Part shown: piece by piece, positions 39,701 to 48,545 of the stretch | Layout of the letters: the number at the start of each line of letters is the position of its first letter | Numbering within the stretch: position 1 is the first letter of the stretch | Assembly: GCA_963750715.1 (NCBI GenBank) | Contig: CAVVRP010000008.1 | Location: 1 to 64,000 of the forward strand | From: JAGVSR01 sp963750715 | Lineage (GTDB): Bacteria; Pseudomonadota; Alphaproteobacteria; Rhizobiales; Hyphomicrobiaceae | Direction of reading: 5' to 3' | Length of the DNA: 64,000 bases | Program-made: the position numbers and the translations under genes | The notes under the pieces: model-generated | Seen by the model: only the letters and a program-made list of their open reading frames with translations | Told to the model about the DNA's origin: nothing | The model's database searches: none

Positions 39701-40018
39701 GACCAGGTTCCGGGAAAAGGTAGCATAATACTTGACCTTGGAGAAGTTGGCGCGATGGCCCACGTCTGGTTTAACGAAGATGACCTGGGAGGCACGTGGA
39801 TCAAACCTTTCACCCTTCCTGTAAACAATTCCCTGAAACAGGGCAAGAATACCCTGGAGATTGAAGTGGTGAATACCTGGAGAAACTACCTGGTTAAGGA
39901 GGACAACCTTCCGATGGGCAAGCGCTATACCTGGACTTCCGTAGAAGATATTGATCCCAATGAAAAACTCACTCCTTCCGGTTTAATGGGACCGGTAACC
40001 CTTCGATTAATAGACTAA
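36743..40018 (+). CDS. GH106 alpha-L-rhamnosidase
   Basis: A 1,091-residue lipoprotein-like secreted enzyme (hydrophobic leader ending SLVFLNC). The family's opening is clear: WCYYYWIGDDISIEGVTKDM, then WWDIIVHAVNEGHRLGIDIGFFNCPGW. Acidic candidates for catalysis lie in IADSYEMGSQNW and IISAESFTAG. A C-terminal galactose-binding-like domain (~930-1080, GTASYKISFNIDQ ... ITLEIEVVNTWRNYL-type) ends the protein. GH106 enzymes remove alpha-L-rhamnose from plant glycans such as rhamnogalacturonans by inversion with calcium. It is the strongest clue that the locus targets a rhamnose-containing polysaccharide. The next gene begins 15 bases downstream. Confidence 0.88.
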   Translation: MTTKQAVNKLLRAFVFIIPIAMSLVFLNCHRQSEISLEKYNQIQKGFLTLQDTNKVWCYYYWIGDDISIEGVTKDMESMKEFGIGAVLIGNINPDEADGPVPLFSDEWWDIIVHAVNEGHRLGIDIGFFNCPGWSQSGGPWVGYDKAMRHLVYSEAKVQGPVKIHLNLKKPEEEFQDTYVLAFKSLESENNRLKADNVKLRTTPVVPDPGKWFDNDTSTAALFSLTENATYTVDISSKEKILARSLILYPARPQFLCNVELYALLDGDYKMIKSFTFDRSNTGVNVGPVTHGPLALAIPETNSGNFRLVCSNFVSNEKKAGFSEIIITEEQIFEKYIEKSLGKMHPTPFPLFDSYLWQPQEEVSDKSLLISEVFDISDQMDEKGTLIWEVPEGNWTILRVGMTPTGTKNSPSAPQGKGYEIDKANSELAHFHFDQFIGEILKRIPQESRSAFKYVIADSYEMGSQNWTDGFGDKFKSRYGYDPIRYLPVFSGRIVGSVEESERFLWDLRRAVADDIAYEYVGGLRKASNEKGLKIWLENYGHWGFPGEFLMYGGQSDLVSGEFWNEGTLGDIECKSASSAAHMYGKTIISAESFTAGMQSYKRHPALLKKRGDWSFTEGINHIVLHVVIQQPDDKRIPGINAWFSTEFNRHNTWFKEGKFWVDYLRRCQNMLQQGKYVADVCYFIGEDVPKMTGTRNPELPNGYSYDYINAEVILTRLTVKNGRFVLPDGMSYKLLVLPDLKTMRPQVLARIEELVKQGGAVLGPKPTGSPSLQDYPACDAKVKDIAGRLWAGEYKDGKLTHACGKGYLLDGMSIQEALDLLNVTKDLDLRADVPVLWTHRSLAGMEIYFLTNSSEEEFNLDISFRVNGLKPQLWDAVTGEIHLLNQFTSSDERTVVPINLKSLQSWFMVFTNKSNEKTSMGYEENFPQPETILTIEGDWTLDFQNKIIGPQEPEVIKSLGDWTNSENKKIRYYSGTASYKISFNIDQVPGKGSIILDLGEVGAMAHVWFNEDDLGGTWIKPFTLPVNNSLKQGKNTLEIEVVNTWRNYLVKEDNLPMGKRYTWTSVEDIDPNEKLTPSGLMGPVTLRLID

Positions 40019-40032
40019 TTAATACAGAACAA

Positions 40033-41514
40033 ATGAAATTAAAAATTAAAACAAATTTAACATGGGAAATTCAGGTTGCCCTGTTATTAATTAGTTGTTT
40101 GTTTCTGGGTTCTTGTGTTAATCAAGAAGAAAACAGAAAAACCAGAGAATTAATCAATAAAGTCGAAAATAGTCTTGTCCAGCAAGTCATAATTGAAGGT
40201 GATTCAGTTCGACATTTTAATATTGAAGAGAGAATGAGTCACTATAAGGTACCCGGATTGAGTATTGCCATTGTTGATGGTGGAAAAATACAATTGGCAA
40301 AGGGTTACGGATACATCTGTTTTGGTACAACCAGGAAAGTAGATAAAAATACGCTATTCCAGGCTGCTTCAATCAGTAAACCAGTAGCTGCACTTATGGC
40401 ACTAAAACTTGTAGAGGAGGGGAAACTGGATTTAGATGCAGATGTAAATAATTATCTGAAAGACTGGAAAATTGAAACCAATAAATTCACCAGCGAAAAA
40501 CCTGTTACCCTTAGAGAATTACTTACCCATACTGCGGGATTAACAGTGCACGGCTTTATGGGATATGCAAAGGGTGAAGAAATACCTGATCTTATTGAAA
40601 TCCTGAACGGAGAAGATCCGGCAAATTCTGATCCTGTCAGGCCGGATACTATACCAGGATCAATTTCAAGGTATTCGGGAGGCGGATATACAGTTATGCA
40701 AAAATTAATTGAGGATGTAACCGGAGAGTCCTTCCCTGACCTGATGAAGAAAAATATCCTGGATAAAATAGGAATGGAGAATAGTACTTACCAGCAACCT
40801 CTTCCGGAGGTACTTTATAATCAGGCAAGTTTTGGGAACCGAGGAGACGGAAGCAGGATTGAAGGGAACTGGCATATTTATCCTGAGATGGCAGCTGCAG
40901 GATTATGGACGACGCCGACTGACCTCGCAAAATATATGATAGAAGTTCAGGAATCATATAAAGGGAAATCAAATAAAGTCCTTTCAAGGGAAATGACTAT
41001 TCAGATGCTGACTAATCAGGCAGAAAACCAGGGTTTGGGCCCTGGGGTGAGCGGGACAGGCGATTCTCTTGTATTCAGTCATGGTGGTGCCAATGAAGGT
41101 TTCAGATGCATGCTGTGGGGCTTTGCTAATGCAGGAAAGGGATTTGTAATCATGACAAATTCCGACAACGGCAGTGCAGTTACCTGGGAAATAATAAGAA
41201 GTATATCTGAAGTCTACGGATGGAATATATTCAAACCAGTAGTTCGTAAAGTTATTGAAACAAATAAGGATTCACTTAGGAAATTCGAAGGAACCTACCA
41301 GATGAATCCTGAATATATTGTGCAGATCACTGCAGAGGCCAATAAATTGCACGTTAAACAACAATGGGACCAGAATGTATACTTGTTATATCAAGGATCA
41401 GAACTGGTTTTTTTCACACTTGAGGACAATACTGAACTTGTTTTTGAAGAAGACGCAAAAGGTAAAATAGTTAAGTTCACGGTAGCGGGAACATTTGTAT
41501 TTGAAAAGACTTAG
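40033..41514 (+). CDS. class C beta-lactamase-like serine hydrolase, lipoprotein
   Basis: 493 residues with a lipobox (CLFLGSC). The beta-lactamase/esterase fold has the S-x-x-K motif as Ser113-Ile-Ser-Lys116 (AASISKPV). The second motif is YSGGGY, where Y-S-N is usual, and the third is HGG in FSHGGANEG. A C-terminal ~90-residue lipocalin-like domain follows (LRKFEGTYQMNPEYIV). Such proteins are often esterases or peptidases rather than antibiotic-resistance enzymes. Close coupling to GH106 suggests it may remove an acyl decoration from the glycan; this is inference. Confidence 0.82.
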   Translation: MKLKIKTNLTWEIQVALLLISCLFLGSCVNQEENRKTRELINKVENSLVQQVIIEGDSVRHFNIEERMSHYKVPGLSIAIVDGGKIQLAKGYGYICFGTTRKVDKNTLFQAASISKPVAALMALKLVEEGKLDLDADVNNYLKDWKIETNKFTSEKPVTLRELLTHTAGLTVHGFMGYAKGEEIPDLIEILNGEDPANSDPVRPDTIPGSISRYSGGGYTVMQKLIEDVTGESFPDLMKKNILDKIGMENSTYQQPLPEVLYNQASFGNRGDGSRIEGNWHIYPEMAAAGLWTTPTDLAKYMIEVQESYKGKSNKVLSREMTIQMLTNQAENQGLGPGVSGTGDSLVFSHGGANEGFRCMLWGFANAGKGFVIMTNSDNGSAVTWEIIRSISEVYGWNIFKPVVRKVIETNKDSLRKFEGTYQMNPEYIVQITAEANKLHVKQQWDQNVYLLYQGSELVFFTLEDNTELVFEEDAKGKIVKFTVAGTFVFEKT

Positions 41515-41650
41515 GTGCTATAAAACACTTTTTTGCTTCCGGATGATAATTTCCCATTCTTAACCAGTTGCTATTCAATAGTCTATTATTCCAACTGATT
41601 GGTTATCTGTTTACATTCCAAGAGATATACCACTGACTTAACTTTTTAAT

Positions 41651-41658
41651 TAATTTTG
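41651..41658 (+). promoter_or_regulatory. putative -7 box of the susC-susD operon
   Basis: TAATTTTG fits the Bacteroidetes TAnnTTTG element and lies about 140 bases before the susC start, in a 279-base gap that otherwise holds no gene. No clear -33 box is present at the expected spacing. Confidence 0.35.
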
Positions 41659-41793
41659 TACTAAAAATACCAACTTTTTTTCCCTTGTTAATTTAAGAGT
41701 ATTGGCAATTCTTTGAACATTCTTGTTTTAAAAATGTTATTTATGAACAAAAGAATAAATAAGGTTGTACTTTATAATCCAACAAAAAGCTCC

Positions 41794-44745
41794 ATGAAGA
41801 AAATTCTTTTTGTTTTACTGGCTCTGTCTCTGCCATTATGCATATATGCGCAGCAGATAACAGTCACTGGAACAGTTAATGATGCTTCCGGCGTTCCTTT
41901 GATCGGAGCCACGATAGTTGAAAAAGGAACCACGAACGGAACTGTTACGAATCTTGATGGTCAGTTCACCATTAAGGTTGAGAAAGGTAAAATATTATCT
42001 GTGGCTATGATGGGATTTCAGACACAGGAAGTAGTCGCAGATGATAGTGCCCCAATTGTAGTTAACCTGCAGGAAGAACTTAAAGCAATTGAAGAGGTTG
42101 TGGTCATTGGTTATGGAACTGTGAAGAAAAAGGACGTTACCACATCTGTTTCGACGGTATCAGTTAAGGATCTGGACGAGCGGCCCATGATCTCAGCGGC
42201 CACTGCAATTCAGGGGAAAGCTGCAGGTGTAAGCGTAATCCAGCCTAACGGTGAACCAGGTGCCGGAATGGTAGTGCGGGTGCGCGGCAACACTTCGATA
42301 AATGCAAGCAACGATCCATTATATGTCGTTGATGGTGTCCCAATGACCGAAATTAACTATCTGTCGCCTAATGATATTGAAAGCATGCAGATACTTAAAG
42401 ATGCATCTTCTGCAGCAATATACGGATCAAGAGCATCAAACGGAGTAGTTCTTATAACAACCAAAACCGGGGCAAAGGGAAAGGCTAAAATAAACTTTAA
42501 TTCCAGTGTTGGGATTAATCATGTGGTAAGACAGATGCAATCATTAAATGCGGCACAGTATAAGGAGCTGATGGATGAAATTGGCGCAGCAACCATACCG
42601 GATGGACTGACAGATGTAACAGACTGGTTTAAGGAGACTTTTAGGAACGGATTATCACAGAATTACCAGATATCTTTTTCCGATGCCACTGATAAAATGA
42701 AGTACTATGTTTCAGGAGGAATGATCAAAGAATCTGGTATAATTAATGTAGCATATTATAAGCGTTATAACTTAAGGGCAAACTTTGAGGATCAGATCCG
42801 CAGCTGGTTCAAAATTATAAGCAATATTGCATATTCTGATTACACGAATAACGGTATTATCTCCGGAACCGGCTCAAACAGAGCAGGTGTTATTCTGTCT
42901 GTGATCAATACTCCAACCTATGCTCCAATATGGGATCCGAATAATCCTGGTCAATATTATAATAACTTTTATGGAGCGCAGGTAACGCATCCCGTGGAAA
43001 ATATGTCAAGGACAAAAAATAATATGAACTCAAACAACAGGCTGGTAGGTAGTTTAGCCGGAGAATTAACTTTGTTTAAGGACCTTAAGTACAGGCCTTC
43101 CCTTTCGGTTGACAGGGTTTATAATAATGAAACCACCTGGCTGGATCCAAAATTGACTTCCTGGGGCCGCACGAACTATGGTAATGCTTCTGATTCAAGG
43201 TCCTTAAGTACTATCATGGTTTTTGATAACATCCTCACTTATACCAAAACCATTAGTGATCATAACTTTACAGCTATGGCAGGTTCATCATGGACTACCT
43301 CCAAATGGTCAAATGAATATATGACCACCTCCCATTTTCTTAATTCATCAATTCGAACACTGAATGCAGGCAACAAGGTGGAGCAATGGAGCGGCACAGT
43401 AGCTTCTAACTGGGCAATTATGTCCTTACTCAGCAGGTTGACTTATAATTATGCAGGTAAATATTATATTACCGCTAATTTCAGGGCTGACGGATCTTCT
43501 AAACTGGCTCCCGGAAAGAAGTGGGGTTACTTCCCGTCATTCTCTGCAGCATGGAGGATCTCTGCGGAGAGTTTCATGCAAAATATGACATGGATACAGG
43601 ATCTGAAACTGCGCGGCGGTTGGGGACAAACAGGAAACCAGTCAGGTATTGGTGATTATGCTTATCTGCAGCTTTACAATATTGAGCGGCAGAATTGGTG
43701 GGAAACAGGGAAAAGCAATGCACTTCCCACGCTCACCCCCGCAAATATGAAAAATATTGACCTCACCTGGGAGACGACATCACAGTCAAATTTAGGTGTC
43801 GATTTAAGTATATTGAAAGGACGTCTGACGTTCACAGCGGATGCATATTATAAATACACGACAAATTTGTTGATGGATGTTCCGCTCCCTTCAACAGCTT
43901 CAGTGGGCTCTATAACCAGGAATGAAGGTGAAATGTCAAACAGGGGGATAGAATTTACTGTAAATTCCATTAATCTTACTAATAAACTTAACTGGGAAAC
44001 AGATTTTAACATCTCTGTCAATCGTAACAGGGTGGAGAAATTCACTTTACAGAATGTTTACTATTACGGACAGACATCAGAAGCGACAAGTGAAAATGCA
44101 GTCAGGATGACACCGGGAGAGCCTCTGAGTATGTTCTGGGGATATATCAGTGAAGGTGTGGATCCTGAAACTGGTAACCTGATTTTCAAAGATATTAATG
44201 GTGATGGTAAGGTCACCCTGTCAGATAAAACCTGGATCGGGAATCCAAATCCTGATTTTGTCTATGGAATGACAAATTATTTTTCTTATAAAGGGATCAA
44301 TTTGAATATATTCATCCAGGGATCACAGGGCAATGATATTTATAATGCTTCACGTATGGAAACAGAAGGAATGTATGATGCCAAGAACCAGTCAACTGCT
44401 GTTCTTGACAGATGGAGAAGGCCAGGGCAGGAAACCTATATGCCAAGGGCAACTTCTGAAAAAGATAATCTGGTCGCTTCGACACGTTTCGTTGAAGACG
44501 GTAGCTATTTACGTTTGAAGACACTTACATTATCTTATAATATAACAGCCAATCTTTTAAGAAAATGGGGAGTGACGCGGCTTCAGCCTTATTTTTCTGC
44601 ATATAATCTTATAACCCTTACTAAATATAAAGGATTTGACCCTGAGGTGAATCAGTACGGGGGAAGTGCTGTAGTGCAGGGAATTGACTGGGGTACATAT
44701 CCGCACTCCAAGAGTTACATTTTTGGTATTAATGTTGAATTTTAA
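41794..44745 (+). CDS. susC: SusC/RagA-type TonB-linked outer-membrane transporter
   Basis: 983 residues. A signal peptide (KKILFVLLALSLPLCIYA) is followed by a carboxypeptidase-D regulatory-like domain (~20-100, TVTGTVNDASGVPLIGA), a TonB-box-like segment and plug (VVVIGYGTVKKKDVTTSVS ... ILKDASSAAIYGSRASNGVV), and a long beta barrel ending GINVEF. It imports oligosaccharides across the outer membrane together with SusD. Start chosen at ATG 41794, since the upstream in-frame codons add a non-signal leader. There is no anti-sigma-binding STN extension, so it is not of the FecA-like signalling type. Confidence 0.95.
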   Translation: MKKILFVLLALSLPLCIYAQQITVTGTVNDASGVPLIGATIVEKGTTNGTVTNLDGQFTIKVEKGKILSVAMMGFQTQEVVADDSAPIVVNLQEELKAIEEVVVIGYGTVKKKDVTTSVSTVSVKDLDERPMISAATAIQGKAAGVSVIQPNGEPGAGMVVRVRGNTSINASNDPLYVVDGVPMTEINYLSPNDIESMQILKDASSAAIYGSRASNGVVLITTKTGAKGKAKINFNSSVGINHVVRQMQSLNAAQYKELMDEIGAATIPDGLTDVTDWFKETFRNGLSQNYQISFSDATDKMKYYVSGGMIKESGIINVAYYKRYNLRANFEDQIRSWFKIISNIAYSDYTNNGIISGTGSNRAGVILSVINTPTYAPIWDPNNPGQYYNNFYGAQVTHPVENMSRTKNNMNSNNRLVGSLAGELTLFKDLKYRPSLSVDRVYNNETTWLDPKLTSWGRTNYGNASDSRSLSTIMVFDNILTYTKTISDHNFTAMAGSSWTTSKWSNEYMTTSHFLNSSIRTLNAGNKVEQWSGTVASNWAIMSLLSRLTYNYAGKYYITANFRADGSSKLAPGKKWGYFPSFSAAWRISAESFMQNMTWIQDLKLRGGWGQTGNQSGIGDYAYLQLYNIERQNWWETGKSNALPTLTPANMKNIDLTWETTSQSNLGVDLSILKGRLTFTADAYYKYTTNLLMDVPLPSTASVGSITRNEGEMSNRGIEFTVNSINLTNKLNWETDFNISVNRNRVEKFTLQNVYYYGQTSEATSENAVRMTPGEPLSMFWGYISEGVDPETGNLIFKDINGDGKVTLSDKTWIGNPNPDFVYGMTNYFSYKGINLNIFIQGSQGNDIYNASRMETEGMYDAKNQSTAVLDRWRRPGQETYMPRATSEKDNLVASTRFVEDGSYLRLKTLTLSYNITANLLRKWGVTRLQPYFSAYNLITLTKYKGFDPEVNQYGGSAVVQGIDWGTYPHSKSYIFGINVEF

Positions 44746-44756
44746 AAAGAGGTGCC

Positions 44757-46274
44757 ATGAAAAAAATAATTAATCCGATCCTGATTTTTGGAATGGCTTT
44801 TTGCCTGGGTGCATGTTCACTTGAGGAGAATCCCGTATCAGATTTCAGTGAAGTAACAATTGGCGGAAGCGACAGCACGGGATCAACTATAAAATATACA
44901 ACAAGGGCGGAAATGCTTACCCAGTATGAAGCCATTTATAACGAACTTAAGGGTAACAGCGGACTGGAAAACTGGAATCTTGATCTGCTGGTTTTTACTG
45001 ATACTCATGCCGATAATTCATACAGGGGTGCCACAGATGCCGAATTGACGCAACTCGAACAGGAGAAACAGAATGGAATTAATAAGAATATTGAAAGGGA
45101 CTGGAATGGGTATTATGGGCTGATAAATGCGGCAAACAGGGTTATTTGTAATGTTGATTCGGTGCCTGATCCAGCTCTGACATCAGCCGAAAGAAAACAA
45201 TGGAAATCTGAAGCAATGATTTTACGTTCCTGGATTATGTTTGATATGGTAAGACTATGGGGAGGAATACCTCTGATCCTGGTTGAACCTCCTGCAATAA
45301 ATGCGGCAAATATTACTGAAGTTTATCCATTGTACTATCCTGCAAGGAATACAGCTGAAGAAGTTTACGCACAGATAATTCAGGATCTTGAATTTGCACT
45401 GGAGCCTGGAGGTGCACCGGATATCAATCCTTCCAATAAGTTTGTTTTCTCCAAAACGCTTGCCAATGCTTTGTTGGCCAAAATTTATGCTGAGCAACCT
45501 GTACGGGATTATTCAAAAGTGATTGAATATTGCGCCAAGGTTGAGCCGGATGTTTCACTGGTCCAGAATTACGGAGATTTATTTAGTGTGAATGACGGCA
45601 AGACAGATGCTAAAGCAAGGCATACTTCTGAATCCATTTTTGAAATTCCATTTTCAGATGGAGGCAACTGGAATACCTGGATGTTCGGAATAGATGAAAC
45701 TGATCCTAACAGTACCTACGACTGGGCAAAGTGGATGACTCCGACACGTGATCTGATAGCGGCTTTTGACAGAGAAGGTGATGTTATCCGTAAGAGAGCA
45801 ACTATTATAATGGCAAGCGTAACCTGGAGCAATCACTATCCTGCCAATGCCTACCCTTTCATGCATAAGGTACCTTCAAAATTTAACAGTATAATAAAAA
45901 TCCGTCTGGCAGATATTCTTCTTTTAAAGGCTGAGGCTTATGTGGCTCTGGGGAATCTAAATGAAGCTGCTGCAATAGTAAATACTATTCGCGAAAGGGT
46001 ATATCTTTCTCCACTAAGTCAGACCGTCGTTTCGTCTCAAAGTAGTATGACTGATGCTGTTCTTAATGAACGGCGTTTGGAACTTGCTTTTGAAGGGCAA
46101 AGGTGGTTTGACCTGGTCCGCACAGGTAAGGTATTTGATGTTTTGAATACCCTGAATTCAAGAGATCCGGGTAGGTTGCCTATGGATATGGTTACTGAAT
46201 TCAATGTGGTTTTGCCTCTTCCCCAATCACAGATAGATATAAACCCAAGCCTGGTGCAAAATCCGGGGTATTGA
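44757..46274 (+). CDS. susD: SusD/RagB-type glycan-binding lipoprotein
   Basis: 505 residues with a lipoprotein signal (ILIFGMAFCLGAC). The SusD helical scaffold is recognisable: YEAIYNELKGNSGLENW, WNGYYGLINAANRVI, AMILRSWIMFDMVRLWGGIPLI and the C-terminal RLADILLLKAEAYVALG ... NERRLELAFEGQRWFDLVRTG. It lies over the SusC pore and captures glycan at the cell surface. It starts 11 bases after susC, with an AGAGGT ribosome site, so the two form one operon. Confidence 0.95.
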   Translation: MKKIINPILIFGMAFCLGACSLEENPVSDFSEVTIGGSDSTGSTIKYTTRAEMLTQYEAIYNELKGNSGLENWNLDLLVFTDTHADNSYRGATDAELTQLEQEKQNGINKNIERDWNGYYGLINAANRVICNVDSVPDPALTSAERKQWKSEAMILRSWIMFDMVRLWGGIPLILVEPPAINAANITEVYPLYYPARNTAEEVYAQIIQDLEFALEPGGAPDINPSNKFVFSKTLANALLAKIYAEQPVRDYSKVIEYCAKVEPDVSLVQNYGDLFSVNDGKTDAKARHTSESIFEIPFSDGGNWNTWMFGIDETDPNSTYDWAKWMTPTRDLIAAFDREGDVIRKRATIIMASVTWSNHYPANAYPFMHKVPSKFNSIIKIRLADILLLKAEAYVALGNLNEAAAIVNTIRERVYLSPLSQTVVSSQSSMTDAVLNERRLELAFEGQRWFDLVRTGKVFDVLNTLNSRDPGRLPMDMVTEFNVVLPLPQSQIDINPSLVQNPGY

Positions 46275-46324
46275 TTTTAGAAGAAATTATGGTAATCAAA
46301 AAAACAAATCAGAAGGGTATTAAT

Positions 46325-46650
46325 ATGAAAAGGTTATTATTAATAATTCCATTATTTGGGACTTTATTCATGATATCCTGCAGGCAGGATGAACATCTTG
46401 TAACATATCCCAAATCTTTTCCAACCTTTGAGGTAGCAGAGGTGGCTGAGCAAACCATCACTTATGGTGATTCCATTACGCTTACCGCAACTGTATCGGA
46501 TAAGACTCCTTTGTCAACACTGGAAGTAACAGTGGCAGTAAATAATGAGGTTGTCGTCTCAGAATCGATAAGGACAAAAGGGAAAGGTGCAACCGTTAAC
46601 CGTAGATATGGGATCCCGTTTGTACCAAACAGGCCTGATAATGAACCTGC
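46325..46650 (+). CDS. surface lipoprotein downstream of susD, 3' end lost
   Basis: The visible ~108 residues begin with a lipoprotein signal (MKRLLLIIPLFGTLFMISC) and continue as an Ig-like domain (QTITYGDSITLTATVSDKTPLSTLEVTVAVN). The position after susD fits a SusE/F-like or other surface glycan-binding protein. The frame runs without a break into GC-rich block C at about 46,650, so the real C-terminus is missing. The ATG at 46325 is chosen; a TTG overlapping the susD stop is less likely. Confidence 0.7.
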
Positions 46651-46656
46651 GCGCCG
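46645..46656. other. join between AT-rich block B and high-GC block C
   Basis: Within about ten bases the sequence changes from a Bacteroidetes lipoprotein frame (PNRPDNEP) to a GC-rich frame reading ATSADKLDEIAARIMAAIA, the C-terminal half of a GGDEF domain. Both genes are cut. No IS end, integrase or tRNA is visible. Confidence 0.8.
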
Positions 46657-47091
46657 GCGACCAGCGCCGACAAGCTCGACGAGATCGCGGCGCGCATCAT
46701 GGCGGCCATCGCGGCGGAGCCGATCGAGTACAAGGGACATTCGATCCGCGTGACCGCCTCCATCGGATACGCGCCGATGCCGCTGCCCCCCGAGGACGTC
46801 CAACTGCCATGGGAGCGCGCCGTCAGCCTCGTCGACATGGCGCTCTACATGGCGAAGCTCCACGGCCGCAACTGCGCGTACGGCATCCGCCGGCTGCGCC
46901 GCAGCGACGACGAGGCGATGTCCCGGATCGAGCGCAACCTCGAATCGGCGTGGGCCAACGGCATGGTCGAGATGCACCTCGAGCCCGGCCCGGTGATCGA
47001 CGCCGGCGGCGACGATGTCGAGGTGACGTCGTCGTCGCCCGCTGCGGTCCTGCACGAGCGAACCCGTCGAGCGACGTCGCGCGGCGCGTAG
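46651..47091 (+). CDS. GGDEF domain protein, 5' part missing
   Basis: Only the last ~145 residues remain. VTASIGYAPMPLPP and the WERAVSLVDMALYMAKLHGRNCAYG segment are the C-terminal half of a GGDEF diguanylate cyclase domain (the S-I-G and A-D-x-A-L-Y-x-A-K-x-x-G-R-N-like region). The catalytic GGDEF loop lies in the missing part. A low-complexity tail follows. Truncation is caused by the join. Confidence 0.75.
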   Translation, partial: APATSADKLDEIAARIMAAIAAEPIEYKGHSIRVTASIGYAPMPLPPEDVQLPWERAVSLVDMALYMAKLHGRNCAYGIRRLRRSDDEAMSRIERNLESAWANGMVEMHLEPGPVIDAGGDDVEVTSSSPAAVLHERTRRATSRGA

Positions 47092-47224
47092 CCTAGCCGC
47101 CGCAGCTCGGCACGCGTCGGCGGCCCTGCCGGCGCGGAAAGCGGATGCGATGGGATCGGGCCGACCGCATGGTAGAGTCACGGTTCGACCCGTGGGTGCA
47201 TCATCGCCGCACCGCCGATTCGCC

Positions 47225-48156
47225 ATGCCCGCCGCGCCGCCGAAGCACTTCCTCGCAGATCAGCGATTTCACCGCTCGACGAGTTCGAGCACCTGATCGC
47301 GCGCACCCGCTGGATCAAGGACCGATTCAAGCGCTACGAGCTCTACCAGCCGCTGCGCGACCGCACGCTCGCCATGGTGTTCGAGAAGGCGTCGACGCGC
47401 ACCCGCGTGTCGTTCGAGGCCGGCATGAATCAGCTGGGCGGCATCGCGATCAACCTGAACCGCATGGACACGCACCTGTCCCGCGGCGAGCCGATCGAGG
47501 ACGTCGCGCGCGTGATCTCGCGGATGGTCGACGTCGTGATGATCCGCACGTTCGAGCAGTCGATCATCGAGCGCTTCGCCGCGCATTCGCGCGTGCCCGT
47601 GATCAACGGCCTCACCAACGAATACCATCCGTGCCAGATCCTGGCCGACATCTACACGTACATCGAGCACCGCGGCTCGATCCGCGGGCGCACCATCGCC
47701 TGGATCGGCGACTCCAACAACGTCTGCTGCACGTGGCTGCAGGCGGCGTCGATCTTCGACTTCGCGCTGCACGTCTCCACGCCGCCGGGCTACGAGATGA
47801 AGCCGGCCGCCGCCGGCGCGGCGGACGCGGGCCGCTGCCGGACGTTCGCCGATCCGAGGGCCGCGTGCCGCGGCGCCGATCTCGTCACGACCGACGTGTG
47901 GACGAGCATGGGCTTCGAGGCCGAGAACGCCGCGCGGCAGCACGATTTCGCGCAATGGCGCGTCGACGGCGACATGATGCGGCAGGCGAAGCCCGACGCC
48001 CTCTTCATGCACTGCCTGCCGGCGCATCGCGGCGAGGAAGTCACCGCCGATGTGATCGACGGGCCGCAGTCGGTGGTGTGGGACGAGGCCGAGAACCGGC
48101 TGCACGCGCAGAAGGCGCTGCTCGAGTATCTCGTCTGCGGCCGCATCGAATCCTAG
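47225..48156 (+). CDS. argF: ornithine carbamoyltransferase (two indels near the 5' end)
   Basis: About 309 residues once repaired. It makes citrulline from ornithine and carbamoyl phosphate in arginine synthesis. Motifs: STRTRVSFE (carbamoyl-phosphate binding), HPCQ, and HCLPAHRGEE (ornithine binding). The N-terminus MPAAPPKHFL is followed by one extra base near 47253 and one near 47274; removing both gives QISDFTA(D)EFEHLIARTRW, typical of ArgF. The enzyme is essential for arginine prototrophy, so the indels look like sequence errors. argG lies nearby on the opposite strand. Confidence 0.9.
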
Positions 48157-48166
48157 GAGGCGAGCG

Positions 48167-48533
48167 ATGATCGATCACACGGGCATCAGCGTTGCGAGCG
48201 TCGCGCAAGAGCAAGGCGTTCTACCGGGCGGCGCTCGCGCCGCTCGGCTACGAGATGCTGATGGAGTGGGAGCAGTTCGCCGGTTTCGGCATCGCGCCCA
48301 AGCCGGATTTCTGGATCGGCGAGGGCGCGCCCAACGTGCCGCCGATCCACGTGGCCTTCCGCGCGGAGACGCGCGCGCAGGTCGACGCGTTCCACAAGGC
48401 CGCGCTCGCGGCCGGCGGCCGCGACAACGGCCCGCCGGGCGTGCGGGCGCACTATCATCCGAACTACTACGGCGCGTTCGTGCTCGATCCGGATGGGCAC
48501 AACATCGAGGCGGTCTGCCACTCGCCCGCATGA
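48167..48533 (+). CDS. VOC-family (glyoxalase-like) protein, one indel
   Basis: About 121 residues. It starts MIDHTGISVASVA with an AGGAGG site six bases upstream. After one extra base near 48206 it continues KSKAFYRAALAPLGYEM, the usual first beta-alpha-beta unit of VOC proteins. The metal-site half ends YYGAFVLDPDGHNIEAVCH, the standard family ending. It could be a glyoxalase, dioxygenase or resistance-type protein; the substrate is not readable. It begins 10 bases after argF, so the two are probably co-transcribed. Confidence 0.8.
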
Positions 48534-48545
48534 GGACATCTCCGC

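Noticed and set aside
40033..41514. Antibiotic-resistance beta-lactamase
   Set aside because: The Y-S-G second motif, lipocalin-like tail and position beside GH106 fit a general serine esterase or peptidase better.
7484..46640. Shared 7-mer CTGATAA near both joins (about 7485 and 46635), as a possible target-site duplication of a 39-kb element
   Set aside because: A 7-mer match is easily chance. The two flanking genes are different and no integrase or terminal repeat is present.
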